Shown here: positions 1-9,593 of the stretch, piece by piece
Layout of the letters: every line of letters begins with the position of its first letter
How positions within the stretch are numbered: position 1 is the stretch's first letter
From: Polaribacter sp. SA4-12
GTDB lineage: Bacteria > Bacteroidota > Bacteroidia > Flavobacteriales > Flavobacteriaceae
Assembly: GCF_002163675.1 (NCBI RefSeq)
Contig: NZ_CP019334.1
Location: forward strand, 3,825,501-3,889,500
Direction: 5' to 3'
Length of the DNA stretch: 64,000 bases
Made by a program: the position numbers and the translations under genes
Notes under the pieces: model-generated
Database searches by the model: none
What the model was told of the DNA's origin: nothing
Seen by the model: only the letters and a program-made list of their open reading frames with translations

Positions 1-1021
1 AGAGTTTAAGGCAGTTGAAGATAAGTTTGTTTCTAATTGTAAGAAAAAGGGACATAAAGATGCTTTGATTTTTGAAGTTTGGAATCAAATTAAAAGTTTT
101 GCAGGATATGCTTTTGCAAAAGGACATTCTGCTTCTTACGCAGTTGAGAGTTATCAAAGTTTATTCTTAAAATGCTACTACCCTATAGAATTTATGGTAG
201 CAGTTTTAAATAATGGAGGGGGTTTTTATTCAGCAGCGCATTATATACACGAAGCTAGAATGAAAGGTGCAATTATAGAATTGCCTTGTATCAATAAAAG
301 CAATCACCCAAATATTGTTATCGATAAAACTATTTATTTAGGTTTTGGTTATTTAAAAAGTTTAGAACATTTAGTTATAAAACGCCTGTTAACTGAAAGA
401 CAATTATATGGGGAATTTTCGTCTTTAGAAAACTTTATAGAACGTGTTGTTATCAGTATTGAACAACTAACAATCCTTATTAGAATAGATGCTTTTCGAT
501 TTACAGGAAAAACAAAAACACAACTATTATGGCAAGCTATATTTAAATTAAATGCCACAAAACAGCAATCAAAACAAGCTCAACTTTTTAAAATTCAACA
601 TAAAAAATATGAACTTCCAAAACTAGAATCTCATTGGCTTGAAAATGTGTATGATGAAATGGAATTATTAGGCTTTACAATTCACGATTATTTTAAACTA
701 GTTGCAGAACCTTTTTTACCAAGTATCAAAGCTAAACAAATGATTGATTTTGAGAATCAGAATGTTTTAATTTATGGTTTATTGGTTACTACTAGATACA
801 ATACAACTTCACAAGACAAATTAATGAGATTAAGCACGTTTGTAGATAAAGATGGGAATTATTTTGATGCAGTGCATTTTACAAATGTGGTACACTTATA
901 TCCTATAAATGGAATTGGTGTTTATGGGTGTTATGGTAAAATTACCAATAGATATGGCTTTTGTAGTATGAATATAATTAAATCTAAGACGATGGGGGTT
1001 TTGGGTGATCCTAGGAGTTAG
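1..1021 (+). CDS. dnaE: DNA polymerase III alpha subunit (DnaE-type), C-terminal part
   Basis: This is the 3' end of a gene that enters the window already open; the frame is continuous from base 2, so the TTG at 65 is only an internal codon. The protein carries the conserved DnaE segment FAGYAFAKGHSASYAVESYQ followed by YPIEFMVAVLNN and HEARMKG, which lie in the fingers/helix-hairpin-helix region of C-family replicative polymerases, and then an OB-fold-like tail of about 100 residues. The tail is short compared with the roughly 1450-residue main replicative DnaE of Bacteroidota. I therefore infer the smaller, DNA-damage-associated DnaE paralogue that often sits with LexA-like and Y-family polymerase genes; those partners would lie upstream, outside the window. 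Family membership is firm, the paralogue assignment is inference. Confidence 0.88.
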   Translation, partial: EFKAVEDKFVSNCKKKGHKDALIFEVWNQIKSFAGYAFAKGHSASYAVESYQSLFLKCYYPIEFMVAVLNNGGGFYSAAHYIHEARMKGAIIELPCINKSNHPNIVIDKTIYLGFGYLKSLEHLVIKRLLTERQLYGEFSSLENFIERVVISIEQLTILIRIDAFRFTGKTKTQLLWQAIFKLNATKQQSKQAQLFKIQHKKYELPKLESHWLENVYDEMELLGFTIHDYFKLVAEPFLPSIKAKQMIDFENQNVLIYGLLVTTRYNTTSQDKLMRLSTFVDKDGNYFDAVHFTNVVHLYPINGIGVYGCYGKITNRYGFCSMNIIKSKTMGVLGDPRS

Positions 1022-1100
1022 ATTTTTAAACTATTTGATGGAAGTAAGTTTTAAAGATCTTTTAATAAGTATTAAACCGCTCTAAATCTAAATTAAACTT

Positions 1101-1122
1101 AAATACCTACAAGTAGGTATTT
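1101..1122. promoter_or_regulatory. 22-bp palindrome upstream of a secreted-protein gene
   Basis: Two perfect 10-base arms (AAATACCTAC and GTAGGTATTT) are separated by AA, 57 bases before the ATG at 1179 and 80 bases after the dnaE stop. No U-rich tract follows directly, so it looks more like a dimeric-regulator operator than a terminator, but a weak terminator cannot be excluded. The regulator is unknown. Confidence 0.45.
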
Positions 1123-1178
1123 TACAAAGTAACTAAAAAAGTTAAATTTGAAAAACTAAACAATAACCAACAAACATT

Positions 1179-1664
1179 ATGAATTTCAAACTATCATTAA
1201 TTTTATCAAGTATATTGATATATTCTATCTCAAGTTACTCACAAGGCTCAACTTCAAAACCTCATACTACTAATAAAAACATTCTGAGCTTTAAGGAAAT
1301 AACAAAAAAAATAAATGAGCTTAGAAAAAGGCAAGATTTTTTAATGCAAAAGGAAATCTCACCTGGCATTCAAAATCATTTAAAAGAATTAACACCAATT
1401 CTTGATATCGTAAAAATAAATCCTGATAAAGCTAAAATAGCTTTGAATAAATTAAAAATATTTAAAACAAAATGGAGCGTTTCAAGACCTAAATTTGTGG
1501 AAATGGATAATGAATATCTTAAGTTAGATAGAGAAATTCAAGAATTAAATAACGTGAAAAATATAACAACAAGATGGCATACAAGTTTTGAGGAAATTGA
1601 CACAAACATTAAGAGCTATGAGAAAACTATAAATTGGCAAATAAAGCAGAATAAGTCTAAATAA
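1179..1664 (+). CDS. Small secreted protein of unknown function, coiled-coil rich
   Basis: I do not recognise this 161-residue protein. It begins with a clear Sec signal peptide: lysine at position 4, a hydrophobic stretch of Leu/Ile/Ser and a likely cleavage after SSYS before QGSTSKP. The mature part is highly charged, rich in Lys, Glu, Asn and Leu, and appears mostly helical with heptad-like spacing, consistent with a periplasmic or surface coiled-coil protein. It stands alone between dnaE and hsdR, with a palindrome upstream. The ATG at 1179 is preferred because the signal peptide starts exactly there. It could be a lineage-specific product; no enzyme motif is visible. Confidence 0.6.
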   Translation: MNFKLSLILSSILIYSISSYSQGSTSKPHTTNKNILSFKEITKKINELRKRQDFLMQKEISPGIQNHLKELTPILDIVKINPDKAKIALNKLKIFKTKWSVSRPKFVEMDNEYLKLDREIQELNNVKNITTRWHTSFEEIDTNIKSYEKTINWQIKQNKSK

Positions 1665-1835
1665 AAAACAACAACTCTAATTCTTAAATAATATTTTACA
1701 GTCTAGACTTATATAAGTTTTGAATCATCTATATATTTTTGTTTTATCCGACTAAAGAAGTTTAATTCATAATTACGGGTTTCCATAACTCAAATTCATT
1801 TCGTTTTCATTACTTTAGGGGCACATTCATTTGCT

Positions 1836-4800
1836 ATGAAATTTAACGAAGACTCTAGAGTAAAAATCCCCTCAATTTTACATTTAATTCAATTGGGGTA
1901 TAGGTATCTTTCACTGAAAGATACTACTTGGGATACTAGTACAAATATCTTTACAGATATCTTTTATCCTCAACTGAAGAAGATCAATACGAATCTTTCA
2001 CAAAAAGAAGCAGAAAGATTTTATAATGAGGTTTCACTTACTTTAGAAAATGAAGATTTAGGTAGAGCTTTTTATAAAAAACTGATTGATCAATCAGGAA
2101 TTAAATTGATTGATTTTGAAAACTTTGACAACAATTCTTTTCACGTAGTTACAGAATTGCCTTATGAAAAAGATGAGGACAATTTTAGACCAGATATTAT
2201 TCTATTAATTAATGGAATGCCTTTGGTGTTTATCGAAGTTAAAAAACCAAATAACAGAAACGGTATTAAAGATGAGCATGAAAGAATGCAAAGGCGTTTT
2301 AAAAATAAGAAGTTTAGAAAGTTCATCAACTTAACACAGTTAATGGTTTTTTCTAACAATATGCCGTATAGTGATAATGATACGCAAATGTTAGAAGGTG
2401 CTTTTTATAGCACTACAAATTACAAAAAACCAATATTCAATTATTTTAGAGAAGAAGAAACTTTTGATTTAAATAAAATATTATCTCCAGTTTCAGAAGA
2501 AGTAGAAAACTTTGTATTGAAAGATACAAATCTTATCAGTATTAAAAATTCTAAAGAGTTTGCTTCAAATAAGAATCCAAATTCAGCAACAAACTCTATA
2601 TCTACTTCCCTATTCCAAAAAGAACGTTTACAATTTATTTTGCAATATGCATTTGCTTATGTAGAGGAAGAAAATGGCTTGGAAAAACACGTTATGCGTT
2701 ATCCTCAAATTTTTGCAACAAAAGCTATTGAGAATAAGCTAGAAAACGGAGTTAAAAAAGGAATTATTTGGCACACACAAGGTTCTGGGAAAACGGCCTT
2801 GGCATATTTTAATGTAAAACATTTAACAGATTACTATCAAAAGAAAAATATCATTCCTAAATTTTATTTTATAGTTGATAGAATCGATTTATTAAATCAG
2901 GCTGCAAAAGAATTTACTTCTCGTGGTTTAACAGTGTATAAAATTAGCAGTAGAGAGGCTTTTACAAAAGACATTAAGTCTACCAACGTAATTCATAACA
3001 ATTCTGGTAAAGCAGAAATTACAGCGGTAAATATTCAGAAGTTTAAAGACGACCCTGACGTTATAAAAAATAACGATTACAATTTAAGCGTACAACGTAT
3101 TTTCTTTTTAGATGAAGTACATAGAAGTTATAATCCGAAAGGAAGTTTTTTAGCCAATTTAGAATTAGCAGATAAACATTCTATAAAAATAGGATTAACA
3201 GGAACACCACTTTTAGGAAAAGAGTACAATTCTAAAACGTTGTTTGGCGATTATATTCATAAATACTATTACAATTTATCCATTAAAGATGGATATACTT
3301 TACGTTTAATTCGTGAAGAAATAGAAACGAAATACAAACTAACACTTCAGGAAACATTAGAGAAAATTAAAGTTTTAGAAGGTGATGCTGATAAGAAAAA
3401 AATCTATTCACATCATAAATTTGTAGAACCTATGCTAAACTATATCATTCAAGATTTAGAAAAAGCAAGAATTTCTATGGATGACCATACAATTGGTGGA
3501 ATGGTAGTTTGTGATTCTTCTGATCAGGCAAAAATGATGCAAGATATCTTTGATGAGAAATATGCAATCAAACCAGAAACGTATTTTCAACAAGCAGCAG
3601 AAGATCCTGAGCAATATGGACATAAAAAAATTGCAGACAGCAAAGTAAATAAGGCAACTGTAATTTTGCACGATGTTGGCACAAAACAAGAACGTAAAGA
3701 TTGGGTAGATGATTTTAAAGCAGGAAAAATAGATTTACTTTTTGTATATAATATGTTGTTAACTGGTTTCGATGCCAAAAGATTAAAGAAATTATACATT
3801 GGTCGTAAAATAAAATCACATAATTTATTACAAACATTAACCAGAGTAAATAGAACGTATAAAAATCATAAATATGGTTTTGTGGTTGATTTTGCTGACA
3901 TTCAAAAAGAATTCGATAAAACAAATCAAGATTATTTTAACGAGTTGCAAAGTGAGTTAGGCGATGAAATGCAACATTATTCTAACTTGTTTAAATCCGC
4001 AGAAGAAATTACCAAAGAGATTGAAGAAATAAAAGATGTTATTTTTAAATTTGATACTAATAATGCCGAAGTATTTAGTCAGCAAATATCAGAAATTAAT
4101 GATCGTACAGAAATTAGAGAAATTGCAAAGGTTTTAAACAACTCTAAAGAACTTTATAACTTAATTCGATTATCTGGTAACTATGAATTATTAGAGAAGT
4201 TAGACTTTAGAAAACTAGCTATTTTATCAAGATTAACAAATGATCGTTTAGCACTCATCAACACAAAATTAGCGCTAGAAAACAATCTTGAAACTAACAA
4301 TATTTTAAATACGGCTTTAGAAGATGTCATTTTTGCTTTTACAAAAGTAAAGGAAGAAGAAATGGTATTGGCAGATGAATTAAAAGATGTTTTAGGAAAA
4401 ACTCGTGAAATGTTAGGTGGTAATTTCGATCAGAAAGACCCAATATTTATTTCTTTACGTGAAGAACTAGAACGTTTATTCAAGAAGAAAAATTTAAGTG
4501 AAGTTTCTAAAGAAGAAATGGAAGCCAACATAAAAGCCTTGAATGAAATTTACGATGCAGCCAAAAAGTTAGAAAGAGAAAATCAGTTATTAAAAGCAAA
4601 GTATGATTATGATGCAAAGTACGCACGTATTCATAAACGCTTAATAGAGAAAGATCCTTTAACAGACAATGAGCGTAAATTGTTTGAAGCCTTAAAAGGA
4701 TTAAAAGCAGAAGTAGATAATGAAATACTACAAAACGCAAAGATTTTAGAAAACGAAAGTTATGTAGAAAAAATGATGATGCGTTTGGTCATCAATCAAT

Positions 4801-4901
4801 TTAAAAACAAACAGAACATCAACATAAATGCAACAGATGTAAAACGCATTAACAACATTTTAGTAAAAGAATATATCAACGAATATAATGGCGTAGCCTA
4901 A
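1836..4901 (+). CDS. hsdR: Type I restriction enzyme, R (HsdR) subunit
   Basis: HsdR is the translocating and cleaving subunit of a type I restriction-modification complex. The 1021-residue protein shows the N-terminal HSDR_N nuclease domain with the PD-(D/E)xK signature (RPDI at about 119, then FIEVKKPN at about 131). It is followed by a superfamily 2 helicase motor: Walker A HTQGSGKT at about 313, DEVHR at about 425, GLTGTP at about 453 and the motif VI stretch QTLTRVNRTY at about 666. The C-terminal 300 residues are charged and helical, as expected for the region that docks on HsdM. Length fits the family. It is the first gene of an R-M-S operon, 8 bases before hsdM, and looks intact. Confidence 0.97.
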   Translation: MKFNEDSRVKIPSILHLIQLGYRYLSLKDTTWDTSTNIFTDIFYPQLKKINTNLSQKEAERFYNEVSLTLENEDLGRAFYKKLIDQSGIKLIDFENFDNNSFHVVTELPYEKDEDNFRPDIILLINGMPLVFIEVKKPNNRNGIKDEHERMQRRFKNKKFRKFINLTQLMVFSNNMPYSDNDTQMLEGAFYSTTNYKKPIFNYFREEETFDLNKILSPVSEEVENFVLKDTNLISIKNSKEFASNKNPNSATNSISTSLFQKERLQFILQYAFAYVEEENGLEKHVMRYPQIFATKAIENKLENGVKKGIIWHTQGSGKTALAYFNVKHLTDYYQKKNIIPKFYFIVDRIDLLNQAAKEFTSRGLTVYKISSREAFTKDIKSTNVIHNNSGKAEITAVNIQKFKDDPDVIKNNDYNLSVQRIFFLDEVHRSYNPKGSFLANLELADKHSIKIGLTGTPLLGKEYNSKTLFGDYIHKYYYNLSIKDGYTLRLIREEIETKYKLTLQETLEKIKVLEGDADKKKIYSHHKFVEPMLNYIIQDLEKARISMDDHTIGGMVVCDSSDQAKMMQDIFDEKYAIKPETYFQQAAEDPEQYGHKKIADSKVNKATVILHDVGTKQERKDWVDDFKAGKIDLLFVYNMLLTGFDAKRLKKLYIGRKIKSHNLLQTLTRVNRTYKNHKYGFVVDFADIQKEFDKTNQDYFNELQSELGDEMQHYSNLFKSAEEITKEIEEIKDVIFKFDTNNAEVFSQQISEINDRTEIREIAKVLNNSKELYNLIRLSGNYELLEKLDFRKLAILSRLTNDRLALINTKLALENNLETNNILNTALEDVIFAFTKVKEEEMVLADELKDVLGKTREMLGGNFDQKDPIFISLREELERLFKKKNLSEVSKEEMEANIKALNEIYDAAKKLERENQLLKAKYDYDAKYARIHKRLIEKDPLTDNERKLFEALKGLKAEVDNEILQNAKILENESYVEKMMMRLVINQFKNKQNININATDVKRINNILVKEYINEYNGVA

Positions 4902-4909
4902 TATAAAAT

Positions 4910-6538
4910 ATGACAAAAACCGCACAATTTGAAACCAAAACCAAAGCATTAATAGACGATTTAAAAAGCGTTTGTGCCAATTATGGTTTAGGGAATGATG
5001 GAAATGAATTTAAAATTATCACCCAAGTTTTTTTATATAAATTCTTGAATGATAAATATGTATATGAGTTAAAAAAAATAGACCCCAAATTAGCCGAAGC
5101 AGAAAATATAGATGATGCTTTAAAAGCTTTTTCTGATGATGAATTAGAAATGTTAAGTATGCAAATAAGTGAAAACACTGCTTTAATTGCGCCTAAAAAC
5201 TTATTATCTCGTTTGTTTGAGCAACAAAACAAAGACAAGTTTGCCGATATTTTTGATGAAACTTTATTAGATGTTGCCAGAGCAAATAATGATATTTTCT
5301 CGGTTTTAACCCAAGGTGGAGAACGTATTGTGTTGTTCGAGAATATTAGTAAATATGTAACCGACAACAGAGATGCTTTTTGCAAAGCGTTGGTTAATAA
5401 ATTAGTCAGTTTTAGTTTTGAGCAAATTTTTGAAGAGAAGTTCGATTTTTTCGCAACTATTTTCGAGTATTTAATAAAAGATTACAACACCAATTCAGGT
5501 GGTAAATATGCAGAATACTTTACACCACACGCCGTTGCAAAAATTATGGCAGCGTGTTTGGTAACAGACAAAAATGTAAACAACGCCACTTGTTACGACC
5601 CAAGTGCTGGTTCTGGCACCTTGTTAATGAATATTGCACACGCCATTGGAGAAGAAAAATGTACTATTTACTCACAAGATATTTCTCAGAAATCTTCTGC
5701 CTTATTGCGTTTAAATTTAATTTTAAACAACCTCGTACATTCTATCCAAAATATTATACAAGGAAATACTATTTTAAGTCCGTATCATAAACATGAAAAC
5801 GGACAATTAGAACAGTTTGATTATATTGTTTCGAACCCTCCATTTAAATTAGACTTTTCTGATTACAGTGTAGATTTAGATAACAAAGCCAACAAAGAAC
5901 GCTTTTTTGCAGGAATCCCAAATATTCCGAAAACAAAGAAAGACTCTATGGCAATTTATTTATTGTTTATACAACACATAATGCACTCTTTAACGCCAGA
6001 AACAGGTAAAGCAGCCATTGTGGTACCAACAGGTTTTATTACAGCACAAAGTGGCATTGATAAAAAAATACGTCAGAAATTAGTAGAAAGTAAAATGTTG
6101 GCAGGTGTCGTTTCTATGCCTTCTAATATTTTTGCAACTACAAATGCAAATGTTAGTATATTATTTTTAGACAAAGCAAATACCAAAGATGTGGTTTTAG
6201 TGGATGCTTCTAATTTAGGAATAAAAGTTAAAGAAGGGAATAATCAAAAAACTGTTCTAAGCGACATTGAGGAGCAACAAATTATTGATATTTTTAATAC
6301 CAAAGAAGTAAAAGAAGATTTTTCTGTAGTGGTTTCTTATGATGACATCAAAGCTAAAAACTACAGTTTAAGTGCAGGGCAATATTTTGAAGTTAAAATT
6401 GAATATGTAGATATTTCTGCGGATGATTTTACAACTAAGATGAATAATTTTGAAAGTAATTTAGGTAATTTATTTTCTGAATCTAAAAGTCTGGAAAAAA
6501 GTATTCTTACAAATTTGAAAAACTTAAAATATGAATAG
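4910..6538 (+). CDS. hsdM: Type I restriction-modification N6-adenine methyltransferase (HsdM)
   Basis: HsdM transfers a methyl group from S-adenosylmethionine to adenine N6 in the recognition site and forms the M2S1 core with HsdS. The 542-residue protein has an N-terminal helical HsdM_N domain (to about 145), a SAM-binding motif I DPSAGSGTLL at about 230 and the catalytic motif IV NPPF at about 309, the two hallmarks of gamma-class adenine methyltransferases. The conserved GGKYAEYFTPHAVA segment precedes motif I. The gene starts 8 bases after the hsdR stop and its last 8 bases overlap the hsdS start, which suggests translational coupling. It appears complete and functional. Confidence 0.97.
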   Translation: MTKTAQFETKTKALIDDLKSVCANYGLGNDGNEFKIITQVFLYKFLNDKYVYELKKIDPKLAEAENIDDALKAFSDDELEMLSMQISENTALIAPKNLLSRLFEQQNKDKFADIFDETLLDVARANNDIFSVLTQGGERIVLFENISKYVTDNRDAFCKALVNKLVSFSFEQIFEEKFDFFATIFEYLIKDYNTNSGGKYAEYFTPHAVAKIMAACLVTDKNVNNATCYDPSAGSGTLLMNIAHAIGEEKCTIYSQDISQKSSALLRLNLILNNLVHSIQNIIQGNTILSPYHKHENGQLEQFDYIVSNPPFKLDFSDYSVDLDNKANKERFFAGIPNIPKTKKDSMAIYLLFIQHIMHSLTPETGKAAIVVPTGFITAQSGIDKKIRQKLVESKMLAGVVSMPSNIFATTNANVSILFLDKANTKDVVLVDASNLGIKVKEGNNQKTVLSDIEEQQIIDIFNTKEVKEDFSVVVSYDDIKAKNYSLSAGQYFEVKIEYVDISADDFTTKMNNFESNLGNLFSESKSLEKSILTNLKNLKYE

Positions 6539-7844
6539 TTTTTTAGACAAAACAACTTTAGGTGAGGTCTCTGATTTTATTGGAGGAAGTCAACCTCCAA
6601 AAAAAATATTTTCAAATATCAAAAAAGAAGGGTATATCAGGTTAATTCAAATTAGAGATTATAAAAAAGATAGTTTCATTACTTATATACCAAAAAATAG
6701 TACTCGTAAATTTTGTAAAAAAGATGATATAATGATAGGACGTTATGGTCCTCCCATTTTTCAAATATTAAGAGGTATTGAAGGTGCTTATAATGTGGCA
6801 TTAATAAAAGCTATTCCTAAAAATAATATAGAAAATGATTATCTATATTATTTTTTATGTCAAAAACATTTATTTGAATACATAAATGCTTTATCTCCAA
6901 GAACTGGTGGGCAAACAGGTGTAGACGTTGTAATGCTAAAAAAATTCCCTATTAAATTACCTGAATTGTATTTACAAAAAAGGATAGCGCATATCCTTTC
7001 AAGTTTAGATTCTAAAATTACAATTAACAATAAAATAAACCAACAATTAGAAGCAATGTCAAAAGCTTTGTATGAATATTGGTTTGTACAATTTGATTTT
7101 CCTAATTCAAATGGAAAACCTTATAAATCATCAGGAGGGATAATGGTTTACAATAATGAATTAAAACGTAAAATACCCAAAAACTGGGAAGTAATTGTAC
7201 TTAATGATTTAGTTGACAACATAAGTAGTACCATTAATTCTGAGGAAATTGATCCTAAAACCCCATATGTCGGATTAGAACATATACCAAGAAAGAGTAT
7301 TGTTCTTTCTGAATGGGAAACAGCAAAAAAAGTTAATAGCTCTAAAAATATGTTTAAAAAATATGATATCCTTTTTGGTAAAATCAGACCTTATTTTCAT
7401 AAAGTTGGTATCGCATTTGTTAATGGAATAACTTCAACAGATACAATAGTTCTTAGACCTAAAAATAAAAATTACGCAGGAATTGCGTTAGAAACTGTAT
7501 TTACAGATATATTTATTGAAACAGCAACAAAATCATCAACAGGAACTAAAATGCCAAGAGCAAATTGGAATATATTAAAAGACTATGCCTTACCTATTTG
7601 TAAAGGAAAAATCTTAAGTGATTTTCAATCAGTCTTAAATCCTATCATACTTAAATTAGAATCAAATGTAAAACAAAACAAAAAACTATCGGAATTAAGA
7701 GATTGGTTATTGCCTATGTTAATGAATGGTCAGGTTAGTGTTGGTAGTTCGTCATTGCGAGGTACGAAGCAATCTTATAATGAAAGCACTAAAAACACTT
7801 TGGGTTTGGTTGCTGAGGAGAATGCTAAATATGGAGAGGGATGA
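6531..7844 (+). CDS. hsdS: Type I restriction-modification specificity subunit (HsdS)
   Basis: HsdS reads the bipartite DNA target. The 437-residue protein shows two target-recognition halves, each ending in a conserved helical region: the first half ends around LQKRIAHILSSLDSKITINN, the second around LRDWLLPMLMNGQV. This gives the usual TRD1-CR1-TRD2-CR2 layout. It overlaps hsdM by 8 bases and its stop overlaps the next gene by 4 bases (ATGA). Its last 32 residues are unusual: they contain SSSLRGTKQS, encoded by a palindromic dispersed-repeat sequence at 7748-7775. This segment is absent from the related hsdS tail at 13.6-13.8 kb. The extension lies after the last conserved helix, so specificity may be unaffected. 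Confidence 0.95.
   Translation: MNSFLDKTTLGEVSDFIGGSQPPKKIFSNIKKEGYIRLIQIRDYKKDSFITYIPKNSTRKFCKKDDIMIGRYGPPIFQILRGIEGAYNVALIKAIPKNNIENDYLYYFLCQKHLFEYINALSPRTGGQTGVDVVMLKKFPIKLPELYLQKRIAHILSSLDSKITINNKINQQLEAMSKALYEYWFVQFDFPNSNGKPYKSSGGIMVYNNELKRKIPKNWEVIVLNDLVDNISSTINSEEIDPKTPYVGLEHIPRKSIVLSEWETAKKVNSSKNMFKKYDILFGKIRPYFHKVGIAFVNGITSTDTIVLRPKNKNYAGIALETVFTDIFIETATKSSTGTKMPRANWNILKDYALPICKGKILSDFQSVLNPIILKLESNVKQNKKLSELRDWLLPMLMNGQVSVGSSSLRGTKQSYNESTKNTLGLVAEENAKYGEG
7694..7745 (+). repeat. 52-bp near-perfect repeat of the hsdS 3' end (partner at 13638-13689)
   Basis: Bases 7694-7745, encoding LRDWLLPMLMNGQVSVG of HsdS, match 13638-13689 at 48 of 52 positions by eye, in the same orientation. 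The copies bracket the four-gene cassette at 7841-13473, so homologous recombination between them could delete or exchange that cassette. Confidence 0.9.
7748..7775 (+). repeat. Palindromic interspersed repeat inserted in frame in hsdS
   Basis: The 28-base stretch contains GTCATTGCGAGGTACGAAGC with inverted ends ATTGC and GCAAT. From memory, this CATTGCGAGG-type sequence is a dispersed palindromic repeat in several Bacteroidota, and similar Rickettsia palindromic elements insert in frame in coding genes. Here it adds SSSLRGTKQS to HsdS without breaking the frame. Comparison with the second hsdS tail, which lacks it, supports insertion. Confidence 0.65.
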
Positions 7845-9550
7845 GAACAATTTACACATTGCATAACTTTTTAAAAAAGCTAAAAGATGATTCTTTTGGA
7901 GATGAACAAATAGGACTTGACAGTGAATTGATTATTGATTCTAGTATCATTGATTGGGATTTTAGAGCCATTAAAAATGTAACTTTCGAGAAATTAGTAA
8001 GAGTTCGTAATGCAGAGATAAATTCAGGTTTAGCTTTTTATAATTGCGATTTTAAAAAAGGTATCATATTCAGTAGTATAAAGTGTACAAACTTTGATTC
8101 TACAATTAACAGAGATAATTTTAGTGTTCTTATCTCCAGCTGTAAAGCATCTTTAATTCAGTTTGATGCAAATTGCTTTTTAGATAGGGCTATCAAAATA
8201 GAAAAACAGTCGGAGATTAATAGTCTTTGTATAATTGAAACTCACATAAAAAATGGTGGTATAAAATTATCTTCTAGTAAAATTCACAAGATTTTTGATA
8301 CTAACAATATTGCATCTGAATTAAGTTTAAGAGATATGACTGTTAATACAAGTATACGCTTACAAAGTCAATTTGGAGATATTTCTTTTATTTCATCCTC
8401 TTTTTTTGATTTTGTAGATATTTGGAATGTAGAATGTTATAATTCTTTAACACTAAATAACAATACGTTTCATGATACATTTCGAGTTAGAGGTTCTCGA
8501 ATTAAGAGTTTATCTATGCATGGAGATACTTTTAATAAAAGTGTAAAGTTTGAAAATGCAGATATAATTAATAATAATAAACCTCCAATAATTGCAAGAT
8601 GTGAAGAAATTTACATTTCTGAAGCAAACTTTATAGAAGGTGCTGTTTTTGAAGGTGCAGCAAAAATAATTAACCAAATTACTTTACCAGTTACTCCAAA
8701 TTTTCAGGGTGTAGTAACATTTAATGATTGGGAGATTAACAAATTTTTGGTTTCTGGTGTAAATCAAAGTTTAAAATTACTATTAAAAAACTTGAAATTA
8801 AAGGCTCTAAAATTTATTGATTTTACAAATTATAATGATTTAAGTTTTGATAAATGCAAATCAACTAATGATGGGATTTTAGAACTCAAAGATTGTGATC
8901 TAGGTAAAGCGAAATTTAATGAATTTAATTTTGATTCTTTCAATAAAATAAAAATAGACAATGTAACACTTGATGAAATAAGAGCTTCTAATGTTAAGTG
9001 GTTCAGTCAAGATTCACTCGAAATTTTTTCAACAGATGTTAGTAACTGGGAAAATCATAGAAGAATAAGAGAAGTTTATAGACAAATTAAGCACGCTCTT
9101 ATTAAATCTGGAAACCAAATTGATAGCCTAACTTTTAAAGCTCGTGAAATTGAGGCCTATCGAAATGAACTAAAAAGCGGCAATTATAATTGGGGTGACA
9201 AAGTGATTATGACCGTTAGTAGAACGAATAATTTTGGTTTAAATTGGAGAAAGCCTTTAGGTCTGATTTTTTTAATTACAGTTGGCTTTTATATTTTAAT
9301 GTTGCCTTTATTTTCTGATAAAATACATTACACAACAGATTTTAATTTTGAATTAAAACAAATGTTTTTTGAGTTGTATGACAACATTAAAGTATTCTGG
9401 CAACTTTTTAATCCAACAAGAAAGTTTAGCTCTGTTTATGGAATGCATGACAGTGGTTGGCTCTATTTTTTAGACATTATCCATAAATTAGTTTTAGGTA
9501 TTTTCATATTTCAAATTATCAAAGGATTTAGAAGACTTAATTTAAAATAA
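7841..9550 (+). CDS. Beta-helix (pentapeptide-like) protein with C-terminal membrane segments
   Basis: This 569-residue protein is not one I can name. Residues about 45-400 consist of irregular repeats of short beta-strand-like units with recurring F/L/I at every fifth to seventh position (for example GLAFYNCDFKKGIIFSS), typical of a pentapeptide or right-handed beta-helix fold. A conserved-looking helical stretch follows (NHRRIREVYRQIKHALIKSG, then FKAREIEAYRNEL), which is common after pentapeptide repeats in membrane-tethered members. Two transmembrane helices end the protein, at about 478-496 and near the C-terminus. It overlaps hsdS by 4 bases, so it is co-translated with the restriction operon. 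A role as membrane-associated sensor or effector of the defence cassette is inference only. Confidence 0.7.
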   Translation: MRTIYTLHNFLKKLKDDSFGDEQIGLDSELIIDSSIIDWDFRAIKNVTFEKLVRVRNAEINSGLAFYNCDFKKGIIFSSIKCTNFDSTINRDNFSVLISSCKASLIQFDANCFLDRAIKIEKQSEINSLCIIETHIKNGGIKLSSSKIHKIFDTNNIASELSLRDMTVNTSIRLQSQFGDISFISSSFFDFVDIWNVECYNSLTLNNNTFHDTFRVRGSRIKSLSMHGDTFNKSVKFENADIINNNKPPIIARCEEIYISEANFIEGAVFEGAAKIINQITLPVTPNFQGVVTFNDWEINKFLVSGVNQSLKLLLKNLKLKALKFIDFTNYNDLSFDKCKSTNDGILELKDCDLGKAKFNEFNFDSFNKIKIDNVTLDEIRASNVKWFSQDSLEIFSTDVSNWENHRRIREVYRQIKHALIKSGNQIDSLTFKAREIEAYRNELKSGNYNWGDKVIMTVSRTNNFGLNWRKPLGLIFLITVGFYILMLPLFSDKIHYTTDFNFELKQMFFELYDNIKVFWQLFNPTRKFSSVYGMHDSGWLYFLDIIHKLVLGIFIFQIIKGFRRLNLK

Positions 9551-9593
9551 TTATAGAGAAAAGAAATTTAGGAAAGAATATAATAAAAATACT

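Noticed and set aside
65..1021. Treating the TTG at 65 as the start of a complete 318-residue gene
   Set aside because: The frame is open to the window edge and the residues upstream fit the DnaE family, so this is a partial gene, not a new small one.
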